Assembly: GCF_004027225.2 (NCBI RefSeq)
Contig: NC_044283.2
Span: 15,146,992 to 15,210,991 of the forward strand
From: Strigops habroptila
Lineage: Eukaryota; Chordata; Aves; Psittaciformes; Psittacidae
Length of the DNA stretch: 64,000 nt
Reading direction: 5' to 3'
This document shows positions 47,481 through 61,555 of this stretch, piece by piece. The notes under the pieces are model-generated. The model was not told where the DNA came from, did not search any database, and was given only the letters and a program-made list of their open reading frames with translations. Position 1 is the stretch's first letter. Every line of letters begins with the position of its first letter. Position numbers and translations under genes: made by a program.

Positions 47481-49259
47481 CAGCTATGCCATACCTGGCA
47501 TTTGGTTTCAGGATATAGAAGTTCCAGGCAAAAAAAAAAAAAGAGTTCTCCATGGCACCTGATGAATTCATTCTGACCTATGGGCTATCCAAAGTGACTG
47601 TATGATTTTTTGTGAGTTTGAGACTTTCTTTCCTAATATGGAATGGGAAAACTGTTTATAAATGGGGAGACATTTTACAAAAAGGCAAATTGTCTCATGC
47701 CAGACTATAGTTATGAGGATAATAGTATTATTTACTGTAAAATGCTCAAATACTCTGGATAAAAATTCCTGAGAATAAAGACTAATTTGAAACTGCAGCT
47801 CAAATAAACTCTTTCATTTCTTTACAGAATACAAAGTCATCAGTATGAGTATTGCAATCAGGACCTGCATGGGCCAATTACATCCTCATACTTACATGCA
47901 GTATCACATTGCTCATTTACATTGAAATTAATCAGATTTACTCCCAAATGCTTACCTTCAGTGCTGATTCCTAACAATACATCATTTATACACTTGATTT
48001 TTCCATACTGGACTGAGCATGGGGATTCAAATCTTCACATTCTTGAATATACAATTCATATATGTACAGCACTTTTGATGAACATCATTAAAATGCTTGT
48101 TCTTTCTAATCAATTGCTCAAAAATCAGAGTGCTCTTGAGCTATAACACTCAGTTCCCCTTTGCTTAGGCAGATAAAACTACATGGGACAGAGAGTATGT
48201 AATTATTTACATGCTTATCCCAGAAATAATTTTCTAAAGAGGTTACTGTGTTATGAGAGTATTTAATGAAGTACTTTCAGCTTTTGTGCAATTAATGCAA
48301 ATTTATGTGATGATCTACTATTTTAACAATCACTGACTGCATGTATTTTAATTTTCTACCATTTCTTTTTCACTGAAAAAAAGTTGTTTGCATTATACTC
48401 TCGACTGAGTTTAAATACAGCTGCTTTGAAATTTGCAGTTTGTGTTCCGTGGGAGGACCTACAATTCCAAAACAACAAAAAGAGATTCAGAATGAAAGGG
48501 AGAACATCTCCAAATTTCCCTTGGAAGGGAAGCCTGGATGGGGAGCAGTGGCTGAGATCTGTGGCTTTGGCTGGATGACAGGCTACCTCAGACCACAGGT
48601 ATTTGTTCCAATGCCTTTTTCAATGTGGGTTTTTTTTCCTGTTTCCTTTTTGGTTTATCGTGCAACAGCAGAGCCTGGTGTCAGTGGGTGTGTTTGATTG
48701 AGAAGGTGCTTGAAGAAGAAACCCCAGTGCTGTAACAGAGCTGGTGTCTATGTTATGTAGCAGGGTGCAGTGTGTGATGCGGGTCACCTGCCGTGGTCTC
48801 ATGGGCCACTGGTGCTTTGCAGCCACAGGCAGAAAACCAGTGCCTTGCAATGTGTGTGCTATGCATGCTGTTCAGATGGCCTCAGACAATCACAATATCA
48901 GCATTTATACCCATACAAAGGAATCTAATGTGAGAATGAGCAAAGTATCAGTTGCAGCACTGAAATACATTTTAATGGCAATCATGTATGTTGCCAGAGA
49001 AAACCACATTTAAGTCTGTACTCTCTGTGGCACAGCCTCTACTGTGCATCAACGGAGATAAAACTTCTTTCTGGATTATCAATACTTGCATCTTGCTTAC
49101 TGCAAAATGTGTTTCTCTTGTTTTCTTATCAGTTCAGAAAAGTGAAGCAAAGATACTTTTCTATGATGGTAATCAGCCACTCCCCTTCCAGTCTTTTCCG
49201 TGAACACAAGCTACTTCTCTAACTTGACATTATCCCATCACTTGTGCTTCCTCTTGTAC
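47481..49259. other. No gene recognised
   Basis: AT-rich sequence with an A13 run (47530-47542) about 50 bases beyond the CR1 copy. Overlapping open frames at 48384-49013 show no domain. Confidence 0.5.
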
Positions 49260-49650
49260 TTCTAATTGCGTCAACATATTGTCACCCATTTCCAGCCACC
49301 CTGCACCTCTTATGTATTTCTTAACCACATCACATATATTTTCTCCCCTGTTGCTCCTTATGCCAGGATATTTACGCAGTGAAATCCATGGACTCCTTCA
49401 GATCCTTCCTTAAAAGTTCACTCTTCACTGCAAGGCTACTCTGGCCAGTAGCAGGCTGAGGTCACTGCCTATTTGCAGGCCAAAAGATATCTAATTTCCC
49501 TTTGATTTTCTATTCTTCATTTCATTTTTTGCAATTAAAGTGCAAACTTATTGGGGTGGGAGAGCTTTTTTTTCTCTGTGTAGCATCTAGTACAAAGCAT
49601 CTGGGACGTGAATTTCTAGACCCTATGGTAATAAAAGAATAAACACTTAC
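49260..49650 (+). mobile_element. Ancient amniote dispersed repeat (LINE/SINE-type tail)
   Basis: 'gaaatccatggactccttca' and 'gatccttccttaaaagttca' are followed by CTCTGGCCAGTAG. The end reads 'cttattggggtgggagagct', TGTAGCATCTAGTACAAAG, 'ccctatggtaataaaagaat' and AAA. This is the pattern of a very common old repeat in turtle, crocodile and bird DNA, whose end reads like 'cagcacctagcaca...ctatggtaataa'. I recognise the pattern but cannot name the family safely. Confidence 0.6.
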
Positions 49651-52600
49651 AGATAGGGCCAAATGCAATAGGGAAGGTAGAATTATCTCTCAAACAAGCA
49701 TTATTGATCCCAGAAACTTAGGGCTACACCCAACTTCAGAAAAATGTGGTAATATTAAGATACCAAACAATGTCTGTCTGTTTGGACAACCTTAGTCTTG
49801 GTGTGACACTGTGTAATAACAGTATGATTATGGCATTATAAGGATTTAAGTTGTAATTTGATCAAACTGATTCATAGACAATTAATTTTCTTTCTCCCTC
49901 CTGAGAACTGTGGAAGCAAGAGCAACGGCCAGTGGCAGCCAAGGAGAGGAGCACTTCAGAGGACGCCCCCCAAGCAACAATTTTCCTTTCTCTCACTGAT
50001 ACATTAGAAACTCCTAGCTCTGATGAATAATAGCAAGAAAGCACATAATTCCCAAAATAATTACTTTGAAAATGTCCTGTGGAAAGGCTTCAAAGAATTG
50101 TGATGATATATGAATAATGAAGGGTCTGTATTTTATTACAGAATTCATTAGGGATAAATAACAGTCTGACAGAAGGTGCAAAAGCACCTATTTTCAATTA
50201 ACTCTAACTCAAACTAATTAATGGATTTACTAGTAAATTCTCAGAAAATTCATTTCATAGTAAGTATTGTAATTTTAGGAATAATACAGTAGATTTTGTG
50301 CATAGCAAAGTAACTGGATCCCTCATGTAAGCACAAACTTCAGTCTCAACTTTGGAGCAGTGCCTGGCACCTTCATAATTCTCCTCCTTCACTCTATCCA
50401 CAGTGTGAAAAAGGAAGATGGATATACAGCAAGCCTACAAGGAAACCCGATATATCATCAGGGAAAAAACTTGACACATACAGAGTGTTCCATGAATCAT
50501 GAAAATACATTTCAACAACTAAGCTGGTAGGAAAAAAAAAAACCCCACAACCTTGATTGGCCAATTATAAAATTATAAATGGGTGCACTTTTGAGAATGC
50601 TCCGGTGGCATCAGTGGAGGTTTTTTAACTAAGCCTGATGAAATCCTGTCCTGCTTGTGCTGGTATCTCAGCACAGATTTTCCATGCTGTCTGATGTTGC
50701 TTGCACGCTGCTACTGAAAAAATTTGCATTAAAAACTCTTCTGGAAATGCATGGGGCTTAATTAAACAAAATGAAAAAAAACCCCAAATTGAAAAATGCC
50801 ATGCATGGCAATCCTTCAGATTTCCTTCCCACTTTATCTCCTTTTCAGGACAGTCTTTCAAAAACATTTTCATCAAGAAGAGGAAGAAATCATATGTAAG
50901 CACAGAACTGGGTATCTTGCACTTTTAGTAGGTGTCTGGGTTTTTGACAGGTTCTGCATATTCTAAGCATTTATTTAATCTTTCTAACTCCAAACAATAT
51001 AAGTTCAAATGTTTTTGCACTATTGCACATCTATTATATTTTATGGTATGTGCTGAACAACACGAATGGATGTGTGATAGACTACAGATATAACAGATTT
51101 AACCAAAGACTATGCTGGGCACGTAGCAGAGCACAGTGTTTCTGTAGGATTAATAATGTTATAATTTCCTGCTCCTTGAGTATGTAGCTGTAATACTTTA
51201 TTAGTGTATGGCCTGAGTGAGCTTTTTTACTGTTTTAGCCTAGCTTCTAAGGACAATGTGTCAAACCTCTGTCCTTGTGCTCTGGGTCTATTTGTCTGTT
51301 TTTCTCCCCTCCCTCAGAAACCCTCATGAGACAAGGAGAGAGCCACTGGAGGCTCAGAGAAAACTGCAACCCCAGATGTTACACAAGAGCCAGTATCATC
51401 TGAGCTAAGGGAAGAGGATAAGGCAGGTCACAGCAATGGTGCATTCCAGTTGGCAACACCCAAGCTAATGTGCGTTCATTGGACAGGCAGTGGGCAGGCA
51501 CACAGGCAGCTGCCATCCAAACAGATGGAGTGGGAGGGCAAGACTGGTGGACAAAGGATGCACACCTTGGGTGAAACCATGTTTCATCAGTTGTTCTGCC
51601 CACTGAGTAACCTGTTGAGTGTTGGTGTGTCAGCTCCAGAGTGACAGTGGATATGAACAAGATCTGCAGCTTGTTCCAAAAGCATCAAGGGTTCCCGTGA
51701 GATCTCCCACCCGAGGAATTACTAGAGCCAAAGCTGCACAGCTTGCAAGACTGGAGGATATCAAAGGAATGAAGTCCAGCATGGCTGTGGGCTATTTTCT
51801 GTACTCAATAAAGGTAAAATATGCATGCAATTGGGAACTGTGTTTTTTCTTGATTATGAAAGGGTTAAAAAGAAACACGTTTGCAGCACTGAGGCAGAAC
51901 GACCTTGCAGGGAGCATTCTGGCCTGTGCCAGCAGTTCTTTCTTCCTTTGCACACAGCTTCTAATGGAAAAGTACTGGCTGCCCTCTGTAAATTATTAAT
52001 TTCTTCATGTTATCAGATACCATTGATAAAAAGACAAGTGGCCTCTGTACGGACTGTCTGGGGTAAAATGAATAATTGCTGATGCCCTTTAAACTCTGTA
52101 TAGGTTTTCATCTACTTTCTACTGAGCTTGGCTTTGGACTGTGCGATGGACTGTTACACACTTTTAGCTGCTCACAAGTAACTCCCTATGGAATAAACCA
52201 TTACTGCTTTCATTTTAGGTGCTGACTTAGATGAATGACTTTAAATTACTTACAACCTTCAGCTGATCTAAGATGTCAAACAAACTTTAAACTAGTATAT
52301 GTTCAAGGATGTGTGAACCTGAAAACAAGAAAAGGCGGAGGTGCTTTTCCATTAGCTGCTGCTTCGTATGGGAGAGAAGGTCACCCCCTGGAGCGACTGG
52401 GCACGGAGGCAACAGACACCATTGCTCCAAGTCAGTGCTCTTAACTATTATTAATACAAACAACTCAAAGCAGTACCACTGATAAAAGCTCGATAAAAGC
52501 TGCTGAGATTAGGGATCATGTTAACTAGTGATGATAGCACGAATTATGAAGTGCAACAGCTCCAACTTACAGCATAAAGGGACCCATTTAAGAGGGATTA

Positions 52601-55600
52601 TAAGTCAGGTTTGAGAACAAGGAGGAATCAATGAGAATAAAAGTACATACCAGATCCAACAAGTAGTAACCTTTTGCAGGACTGCTGTATCTCAGAAGGC
52701 TGTATTTAACTTTTCAGGATAGGCAGTGGAAAGGAAACTGCAACAGGCACAACAATAAGGGCGAGCAGCTGTCTAAAAATCTGTAATGTACTGAAAATGG
52801 CACTTAACGCGTATTCATCAGGGGCAGCAGATTATTCTACGCTGCAGTTAAATGCATTAGGACTAGCAGCAGACAGTCTAGCAGCCAAAGATTGTCTCCA
52901 TAGTATTCACTTTGGTTCCTCAGCATCCCTTCAGAGGTTACTGTCTTGTACTTTTTATACCATTGCTGAAAGATAGGGACCATTTCTAGACCAAATTAAG
53001 CTCTTGATCACCTGAAGAAGATAAATGACAAGTAGTCAGGTTGCACTCATTTCTTCCAAAGGGGGCTTTTAAAATTAATGGTAGATCAAAAGTGCAAACT
53101 AAATTAACTTCTACTTGGGTTTCTCTATACAGATACGTAAAAGATGAAGGACTAGGGCAATGTCTGTCTGACCAAACCCAGTCCTATGCACTGAGGACTT
53201 GCTGTGCTGTTTATAATTTTACCATTCTCCCTTTTATGCATGGTAGGTTTCTGTGGAGCAACATCTTGCATGCCTTGTTCACTTGTGTCAGCCTTACCCC
53301 AGCTATTAGTTCCTGCTGATTTTCCTCAGCACTTGGCAGAACTGGATGCTCTACTTTTCTGGAACCACTTCAAACTGTGAGAAAAATGAGCTGTTTGAAT
53401 AGCTCTGTGAAGGAGAAAGTCCTGCAGACGTAGTCCTCAGAAAAAGGAGCATCAGATCTGGTTGACATTTGTAACACTAATTTATCCACTTCACTAACCA
53501 GACATGTCATCTGGCCAATTAAGTGTGCTTGCTGACAGCTTGTACTCATGGGAAACTCAGAGCTAAAATAGGGTTTCTGCACATGGGTCAATCGTACTTT
53601 GGTGGAACTATGGGGAACAGCTTGTAGGATCCTCACAATACCTGGCTCTACATCATACTGTTAATCCTGATGGTTAATTAAGTTATTATACATAGCCACA
53701 AAACAGTATTGTGGTTGAGCTCAAACTATCAGACAGTAAAGAAGAAACAAATTTCTTTATACAGCAACCTTCAAAGCAGATCACAACCATGAGGGTCAGT
53801 TATTTCCCTGAGTATTGCTTTGAATAGGGGTGAAAGGAGGCAGGAAAGCAGGAAGTAAAAGCAGGTTCACAAATGTGGTGCTCTGGACAGGTTGTGGTCC
53901 TGAGGTTGTGGTCTTTTGGGTTGAGAACTGTCTGAATTAGGCTTGGAGCAAAAACTCTTTAAGTTGTTTGGCTCCAACTATGTTCAGAAAAACAAGGTTT
54001 TATGGGGTTTTATTTTAAGTAATTGCCATAATGTCAAAGGCATTAAATCCTTGGGCACTTAGAGACACCCCAAAGCTTTGATTTTTGACCAAAACCTCAC
54101 TGAGACAAAAGACATAGTGGTAACACATAGCACTGTTGTGTGCTATGTTCCTCTTTGCAGGAAGGTCCGAAATTTAAATGGATATGAAAAACGACTTGAT
54201 TTTTCAATATTTTAGCTAGTCTGTCCAATGATGTTTAACGGAAATTCAGACTATGCTGTTGCACTGGTTCAACGGTTAATCTGAAGTTTTTTATACCTAA
54301 TCTTGGACTTTTCATGAACACTAAAATACTTTAAATGGTTTTCGTCAGCACAGGCTGATAATGTTGCAAGTAGAGGTATTACACTTACCTCCTGGCAAAC
54401 TGGTTTGATGTCTACTGCAGAGAGCAAATGTTATGGTTCAGATGAAGTATGCAAAAGCAGACTATACTGTTACCTTAATAAAACCCAGAAAATCCTAACC
54501 TGTCTCTGAGGAGGATTCCTCAGAATCAAGAAGATGAGAAGCTGAATAAGGTAGTGGATATATCACATAACAGATGGGCTGGAAGCTGCCCTCACCTAGA
54601 AACGTTAGAAGCTTGTATCCACTTTCTCCATCGCTTGTCTGCACTGATCACAGAACCAATTAGTGATGAGATGATTGAGCCAGATGCTGCCACTGGTATC
54701 CATTAGATTCCTTACCCTTTGATTTGAACAAATGTAAGACAAATTAGGAAGCAAAGGAGACCCTATTGGACTGCAGCATCGCTGTCATAAAACATTATTC
54801 TTAAATCGTTTATAGAGTCTAGAAAGAGAAAAATATTTGACAGGAAGGAATAAGTGCTGCCAACATTGATTGTCTCAGATTTCAAGGGCAAATTTGAAAC
54901 TGTACTTTCACAGTGAGTGAACATAGATCATTGGAGAGATGTTCTCATAAACACTTGCAAGAGATATGAAAATCTGGCTCCCGGCATAATACCTTAATAA
55001 TATAGAGATGCCTACATGTTACATGTGGGAGGATGTAGTGTGCACAAAGGAAAGGAAAGAAAAGCAAAACGGGCAGGAAGAAGCACAGAAGATTAATAAG
55101 CCAGCCAAGAAAATAAAAGTTGTCATAGCAGTCTCCAGAATTTCCTTTTGGAAGGAGGATTGGCAAGAAGGAGCTCTCTGTAGAAGTTCTGGCTTATAAC
55201 CTGGGGGTGGATTTCTGACATTATGGAGCCCCAGAGATGAAGACAGTCCCCTTCTCCAAATATGTGAACCCTTCCCTTGCCATATTACTTCAGGTGCATC
55301 CCAGCTTCCTGTTTGTGGAGCTCCTTTCTTGTCCACATGAATGACCTTTTTACCTTGACATAGAAAAGACAGTAGAATTGATCTACTTCCCCATTTTCTA
55401 TTCCTCTGTCAGCTGCATTCCTAACTCTATAACTTTGTTTTGTGCCATGGAAAGCCTCACAGCCTACCCTGCTTCCTGGTGTTCCTCTGCACTGCTCATC
55501 CTGCTGCTGGTATCACAGCCCTTCTGGTGTTCTTTGCCTAAGTGTCCATATAAAAGAGAGGTTTCCATGTGTGAACAATGCAATGTATTCAAGGCAAACC

Positions 55601-57574
55601 CAACAGTAATAAAGGGCTGAAAGGAAAAATAATGGATTAGGGGGAGGTAGGAAAAAAACCCCCTAGATTTAGCTTTTTTTCTCTCTGAAAAAAGAGAACA
55701 ATCTATGGGAGGGAAAAAAAAAAAAAGAGAAAAACATAAACTGTTCATAAATTAAAAAGTTGATAAATTATTCCTTGTAGATTTCATGTCATCTTTAGTG
55801 CAAATATTTTTGATTATAGCATTCACATTTCCATGATTGCTCTGGTTTTTTTCTGTTTGTCTTTATGCAAATCTACTTAAACCTTCACTTCAAATATTCT
55901 TCATATTCTTCAAATATTAAGTTTGCTATGGAAGTTTTCCTAGTTCAACACGCCTTGCTTGCCAGCACTTACACAGGCAGCCTTTGTGAGTTAATTATTC
56001 CAGGTGGCTTAATTCTTCATGACAAATAATAGAAAGGTACAAAAAACACTTATTATTTTTGTAACCCTTACAGAAACTGAGCACTGAGCTGGATTAACTC
56101 TTGTGCGGCTTTTCAGACTTGCATCCTCTGAAGTGATCTAGTTTACAGCCCAACAAAGGGACTGAGACAATCTTTACTTTGAAATCTACAACAAAAACAT
56201 CTTTGACTTTTTTGCTAGGCTGAAGCTCCTCCAGAAGCTCAGTTCTGCAGTTCAGAGGTGGCGTGGTCAGATTCCCACCACAAAAAATAAATGTCTCCCA
56301 CCATCATGTTGTGACAAGTACTTCTTTGACTGCGTAGCCTGGAGAGAACAGGGATCATTATTCTCCCAGAGGGTTTGTATCAGAGCCAGCCCAGAGTGTA
56401 GTCACAGATAAGATAAGACCTACTGAACCACTGCTGCTACAAAGAAGGAGAACACAGACGCTCGTGGAGGTGCTTGCTCCACCAGTCTTATACCTGAATA
56501 CTTCAGTACACACGTCACTGCTATGAGACAGAGAAGGACAATCCTATCTCACAGATGAGTTTCAAACACACAGCGGCTGTTCATCACATGTATTTGGATG
56601 CTTAACTTCTAAGAGTGTAAAAAAATTGAAATCCTTAGTTAATTCTGCACATTTGGATCTAACCAGACTGATGATCTTTTTCTTTCTCCCTCAGATTTTC
56701 TCTAAGGATAATTTTATATGTGACCATCTCAAAAGGTTAGAAAATCGTCATTCATCAGTCTGTACTTTATCACAGCCAATGCACAAACAACCATTTGTAT
56801 GCTCTGTTATTTTTATTACATTACTGCCCATGTTACTGATGCTGGTTTGAATGTAGACAATTTATATTTGGATTAAGAAGAGTTAAAAAGATTAAATGCA
56901 ATACTACTGTAGTGTTTCAAAATCAAAGTCAAGTTGACATCACAAGCTGACAATGCCTGAGATTCTCAAGATGAAGTGCCATAATGTTAGTTTGGTGAAA
57001 ATATTTGTTTGTAATTGTGCTCTGCCGGATTGCTTACTTAAACTAGTTTGTGAGCTGAGAAGACCTGATATACTTAGTGCTCGTATTATGCAGGAAATGT
57101 TGCTGTGCTCCTGATCTGTGAATCATTATGGGATATTTCTGCCTATGCCTTATTTTCACGTTGCAACTAGAAGACATGCTAGCTCAGACAAAATTTAATT
57201 TTTGTTCTTTTTTTACACTGAATTTAACTTTTTTTAAATTATTTTTTAGCAAGTATTTGTCAGTATAAAAGCCCATGCTTGTACCTACAGGTTTAAGATT
57301 ACAGATATGATTGAATTCTGTGCTACAGCCCAGCAACACTTTCTGCATGTATGTTATGTGGTCCCATTTTCCTGCCTAGTGAGGGATACAAGCTGATAAG
57401 TACAACCCCATCAACACATCCACCTCCAGAGATTGCTGCAGTCACATGGGGAGCCTGCTGAAGACCATCCTTTTCTGCTCAGACCCTCCTTCTTCTACAG
57501 GATGGAAAGAGCCAACAGCACGTGGAAATGGGAAGCCAACTGATACTGTAACTGAGAAAATACCATTATATACT
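49651..57574. other. Long gene-free stretch
   Basis: About 7.9 kb with no supported gene or interspersed repeat. An A13 run lies at 55714-55726, and a 14-base palindrome TGCCATGCATGGCA at 50797-50810. Open frames (for example 51619-51999, 126 codons plus; 55019-55336, 105 codons minus) show no family features. Confidence 0.5.
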
Positions 57575-58065
57575 GACTCTGAAAAATGTGTGATCTTGAG
57601 ATACAGAAGAAATTGAAGGAGGCTTAGAAACAGGCAATAAAAATTATTAGGCACAGGAAGAATTTGTGAGAGGTATCTGATGAGAATGAGATGGATTAAT
57701 GTAACAGAGAGTTCAGTAAGCAGATTCTGATGGAGGTGTACAAAGCAATGAATGGCAAAGAGTGGACATGTGTATAACATCACCTCAAAATGTGTGAACT
57801 CTGGGACATGGCATGAAACTGAAGGCAACCCATTTAAAGCTGATAAAGGGAAACATTTTCTTATACTAAATAATTTAATGGTGGAATTAATTCCTAGAAG
57901 ACGTTTCTGAATGCACAATTTAGGCAGAACTGAAGAAGAATGGGAACCTTAAATTAGGACAGGAACACCAAGGGTATAAGTATCTCCTGACCCAAGATCT
58001 GCAATAACCAGTAACTGTGGGAGATAAAAACCCTCGACCTGTAATTCTATAGTTCCCTATTAAAA
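57575..58065 (+). mobile_element. Ancient CR1-like LINE, late ORF2 and 3' UTR
   Basis: 'gatggaggtgtacaaagcaa' and 'tgaatggcaaagagtgg' are followed by a GGGACATGGCATGAAACTGA block. Then come 'cccatttaaagctgataaag', 'tttcttatactaaataattt' and 'aatggtggaattaattccta'. This is the standard order of the CR1-like C-terminal coding region (VYKAMNG... then VNGGIN-like). Frames are broken. The 158-codon minus-strand frame across it is the reverse of the element, not a gene. Confidence 0.75.
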
Positions 58066-61000
58066 GATTTCTTTCTCTTGATTTTGAAATAGCTCATACT
58101 AGCTAGTGTCAGACACAGGTCAGTATATTAGATGGTCTGCTGGTCTTTCATGATACCTAATTCCTCTGTTTCTTATTTCACTCTGGTTTGCCGCAGCGAG
58201 AAACATCCATCATTTATCTTCATCTCCCTGGAAGACTTGTAATACATGGTGATTTAGGGCAGCTAATGAAAAAGTTGTCTATGAATGACACTGGTGCTGT
58301 AATATGTTCCTTGAAACAGGAAGGACAACTCCAAAGATGATACAATTAAACTTGTGCATACTAGTAAGTGACTTAAAAAGGAAACATTTATGTTACCAGT
58401 TATAACCCCTCTCTCTGTGGAAGTCTGTAAACCAGTCAGTAGGTGAATTTTGGTTAGGCCAAACTAGTTTTTCTGCCAGCAAAATTCCCATACAAATCTC
58501 ACAAACACAGCAAGAGCTTAAGGCTGACTTAGGCAATTGTGTAAGGCTGAATTTGGGGATACTTAAGTCGTAGGGTGAGCTTTATTCAGGGCCAGGACAG
58601 GAAGGCAGACATGGTTTTGAAGGTGAGAGATATTTCTAGGCAATGAAGAAACTCATAAGAAGTCTCAAATTTTGGCTTAACTTTTGCTGGATACTGTTTC
58701 ATCCCCCACTGAGCACAGAAAGTGAAGAGCACAGTGGTAAGGAAAAGCAATTCTTGCTTCTTTCTAGGGCTTGTATTTCTGAGGAAGTCAGGACAGAAAC
58801 TAGCTCAAATCTATGCTAAATATCCCTTCCAGGTGATTCACAGCACTGTGTTAAATCTGACCGAATGTAAATATAGTTACACCAAAGCTATTTCTCTAGA
58901 GTCCTTTGATAAGTCAGTGGACATAAGCACTTTTAGGGTGTGATTCATGTCATCCTACAGTAGGTATCTGACTAGGCCAGCTGAATCACACCTCGAAGAT
59001 GCCTCTCTCTTTTATTCGGATATAAGGGTAGGTCATGATGATGAGTTTAGATGTAAACATCTAGAGTACAGACAAGTAAACTTAAATGGTAGAACTCCTA
59101 CAAGTAGGCACAGGGCTTGGGGAAAGAATGGTGCATACACCCAGTCACAGGGTGGTTGCAGTGCTTACATTTGCTCCATTTTTGTCTGCAGCCCAGATCT
59201 TTCTGTGGCCCTGTGACATGAAGCTCAGAGCAGCTGAGATCTTTGCTTCGGAATCACTTCTGAGATAAAAGTCTGTTTTCTACCTATCATTTCTGATGAC
59301 CAAAATAGGCAATGGGGCTTCATGCTGCAGTCCCATGCAAAATACCTTGCTCTTACCTATCTACAAACCCTTTCTAATGTGCTTCGTCGTAATGGCTTTT
59401 TAGTCACAGAAATACAGCAGGGAGCAGAAGAAAATCCATTTATAAAACTGTTTCTAAATGCACTGCCACAGTCCTAAACCTCATTTGTTTTCTTTTCCCT
59501 TTTAATTAGGATTTCTGCAGGCTCCAGCCATTAACTCTGTTTTAAAACAAACTGTCCAAGGCTTTTCTTTGATAATGGTTTAATTTTAGCTTTTTCTCCA
59601 ACCTCTGAAACACAATTAACTTTCATGCCTGGTATCTCTCATCAGATTTTCCTGCATCTCCTCCCTTGGCAGCCCTCCAAAGCAGGTTCATTTAACACCC
59701 GCAAAGTTCCCACAATTGAATCCAATCTCTACAGATCTCACTTTCCCTGTACATCAGCTCACTATGGAGAGCAATGGCTTCCTGTTTCATTTACATCAAA
59801 GCCACCAGATGCTGTGGGCAGCTTGTATGACACTTTTTAATCCAGTCCGCACAGCTAAAATGCTCAGCCAGGACATGGAAGGAGACTGCTGCTACTTACT
59901 ATAAATGAGCTTCACAAATACATTGCCAACGCCACCACAAAGACAATGGCATGGGTTTTGGCTTGGAGTTAATTACTTTCCCTCTTCCTCCCTGTACAGG
60001 CAAGAGGTGATCTGAGCATTTAGGCTGCTCACAGAATCTTGACACAGCCCCATTGCAAGCTGTTTTCTGCTGCTCTCTGAAGCCAGAAGTAATGATAGCT
60101 GTGCACAGGGAGACAGCACAGCCCTTCCTCTTCTATGTGCACATCACTGAACCAGCACAGTGCTGCTTCGGAGGAAAGCAGTACCTCTGGTGGGGACAGG
60201 AATACTCATCATCATTCCCTGCATTCCTGGAGAAGCTTTCATCTGAAGGTTTCAAAGAACATACCCTTTTCCAGCATTGTGTATAATGCGTAAACCTTAC
60301 AATATCACTGACATGCAGGCTAGGCAGCTGCACTGTGTTGTGGCTGGCTGAGTCCCTGAGAAAGCTAACATCAGCACCAAGTAAACCAGAGGCTCTTTAA
60401 TTCGAAGCTACTGTGGGAAGCCAAGATGCTTCCTTTGACCCAAGCAGTTCTAGGCAGCTAGACCTGGACAAATAGTTGTCACAGGCACAGTACTGAGTTT
60501 TGACACTCTGAAGCCAAAATGCCTTTGCTTTAGGTGCACGTAATGCACTGGGGTAGAAAATCGTGTACAAATATTCTACAATGGGTATACTGAGGACCCA
60601 TTCAGCAGTTTTGATCACCTACAACTCTAATTTAGGGAATTCATTGCTCTAGAGCCCTGCCAGAGCAGTGAAGTTTACACCTCAACCCTCAGACCAATCT
60701 GACATTCATCAGTGTTATTTTTCTGGGGCCAGATTTCTTTCTGCTGATAAGGAAGGGCTCTATGGAGCTGTCTCTCCCCAGATTTTCTGAGACTCTGAAA
60801 GTTCTATTCAGTGTTATAAGAGTACTTTGCTCTCAAAAGCCACATAATGTTTTGCAAAAAAATAGATAGACAAAATTAACATGGAAGAAATTAAGGAAAG
60901 ACTAAAGCAGAGAAAATAAATGTAGGCCCTAAATGCTACACAGAACTGCATGACAGAATTTATAAAAGCATCTTTAGAAATGTAATTGGAAGCCTGTTGA

Positions 61001-61234
61001 CATCATTAGGTGCCTGGGCATTTTTACAAATCCACCCCTGAAGGAGCTACGGCATAAAATAAATGCTAAAACAAGGGTTTTACTTCCAAGAATGCTCTCA
61101 GCAATGGATTGTGGAAGCTTAAAAATCTTTTTATTTTCCTTAACTTTGTAGAGAGTTGGTAGGACAATATGTTAATCTATGCATACAGGGTTATATTCCG
61201 TGTGTATGTTTGAATCAGTAATTCAGGACTCCGG

Positions 61235-61330
61235 CAGGGTGTAAAGCAATCTGGTACAGAACCGCTGTGTGACTGGAGGCAAGTATCTTCTTTTTATACT
61301 CATTTTTCTCTCTATTTTTCAAATTTAGGT
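61235..61330 (+). mobile_element. Possible MIR-type SINE remnant
   Basis: 'accgctgtgtgactggaggc', then AAGTATCTTC and a T/C-rich stretch into TTTTTCAAAT, resemble the MIR core 'agctgtgtgacc...gggcaagt...' and its 'cctca.ttt.ctc' arm. Heavily diverged; could be chance. Confidence 0.38.
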
Positions 61331-61369
61331 TCTAAGCGTGTTGTACTGTGACTCTTGGCTGTAGCACAG

Positions 61370-61389
61370 TACTTGGAATATTCCAAGTA
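61370..61389. repeat. Perfect 20-bp palindrome
   Basis: TACTTGGAATATTCCAAGTA is its own reverse complement with no loop. Its centre contains GGAATATTCC, which fits loose NF-kB-type and heat-shock (GAAnnTTC) patterns. Function is not shown. Confidence 0.85.
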
Positions 61390-61541
61390 AAACTGAAGAG
61401 GTGTTTATCCCTGTATAATCTTCCGCTGATCCATAACCTGAAAATTGTCAACTGAAAACATTAAAATGAAATGTGTCCTTGAAAAGCTATGGAACTTGCA
61501 AGTGAAATTTGTGCTGTATTGTGGTAGAGCTCCTCCATTTT

Positions 61542-61555
61542 GTTGCCATGAAAAC
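61542..61555. promoter_or_regulatory. X-box-like motif (partial)
   Basis: GTTGCCATGAAAAC resembles an RFX X-box (GTTGCC, AT, then GGCAAC-type half) with an imperfect second half. Weak on its own. Confidence 0.3.

Noticed and set aside
57442..57918. 158-codon minus-strand open frame
   Set aside because: It runs antisense across an ancient CR1-like fragment and its 'protein' is the reverse of that element; no domain.
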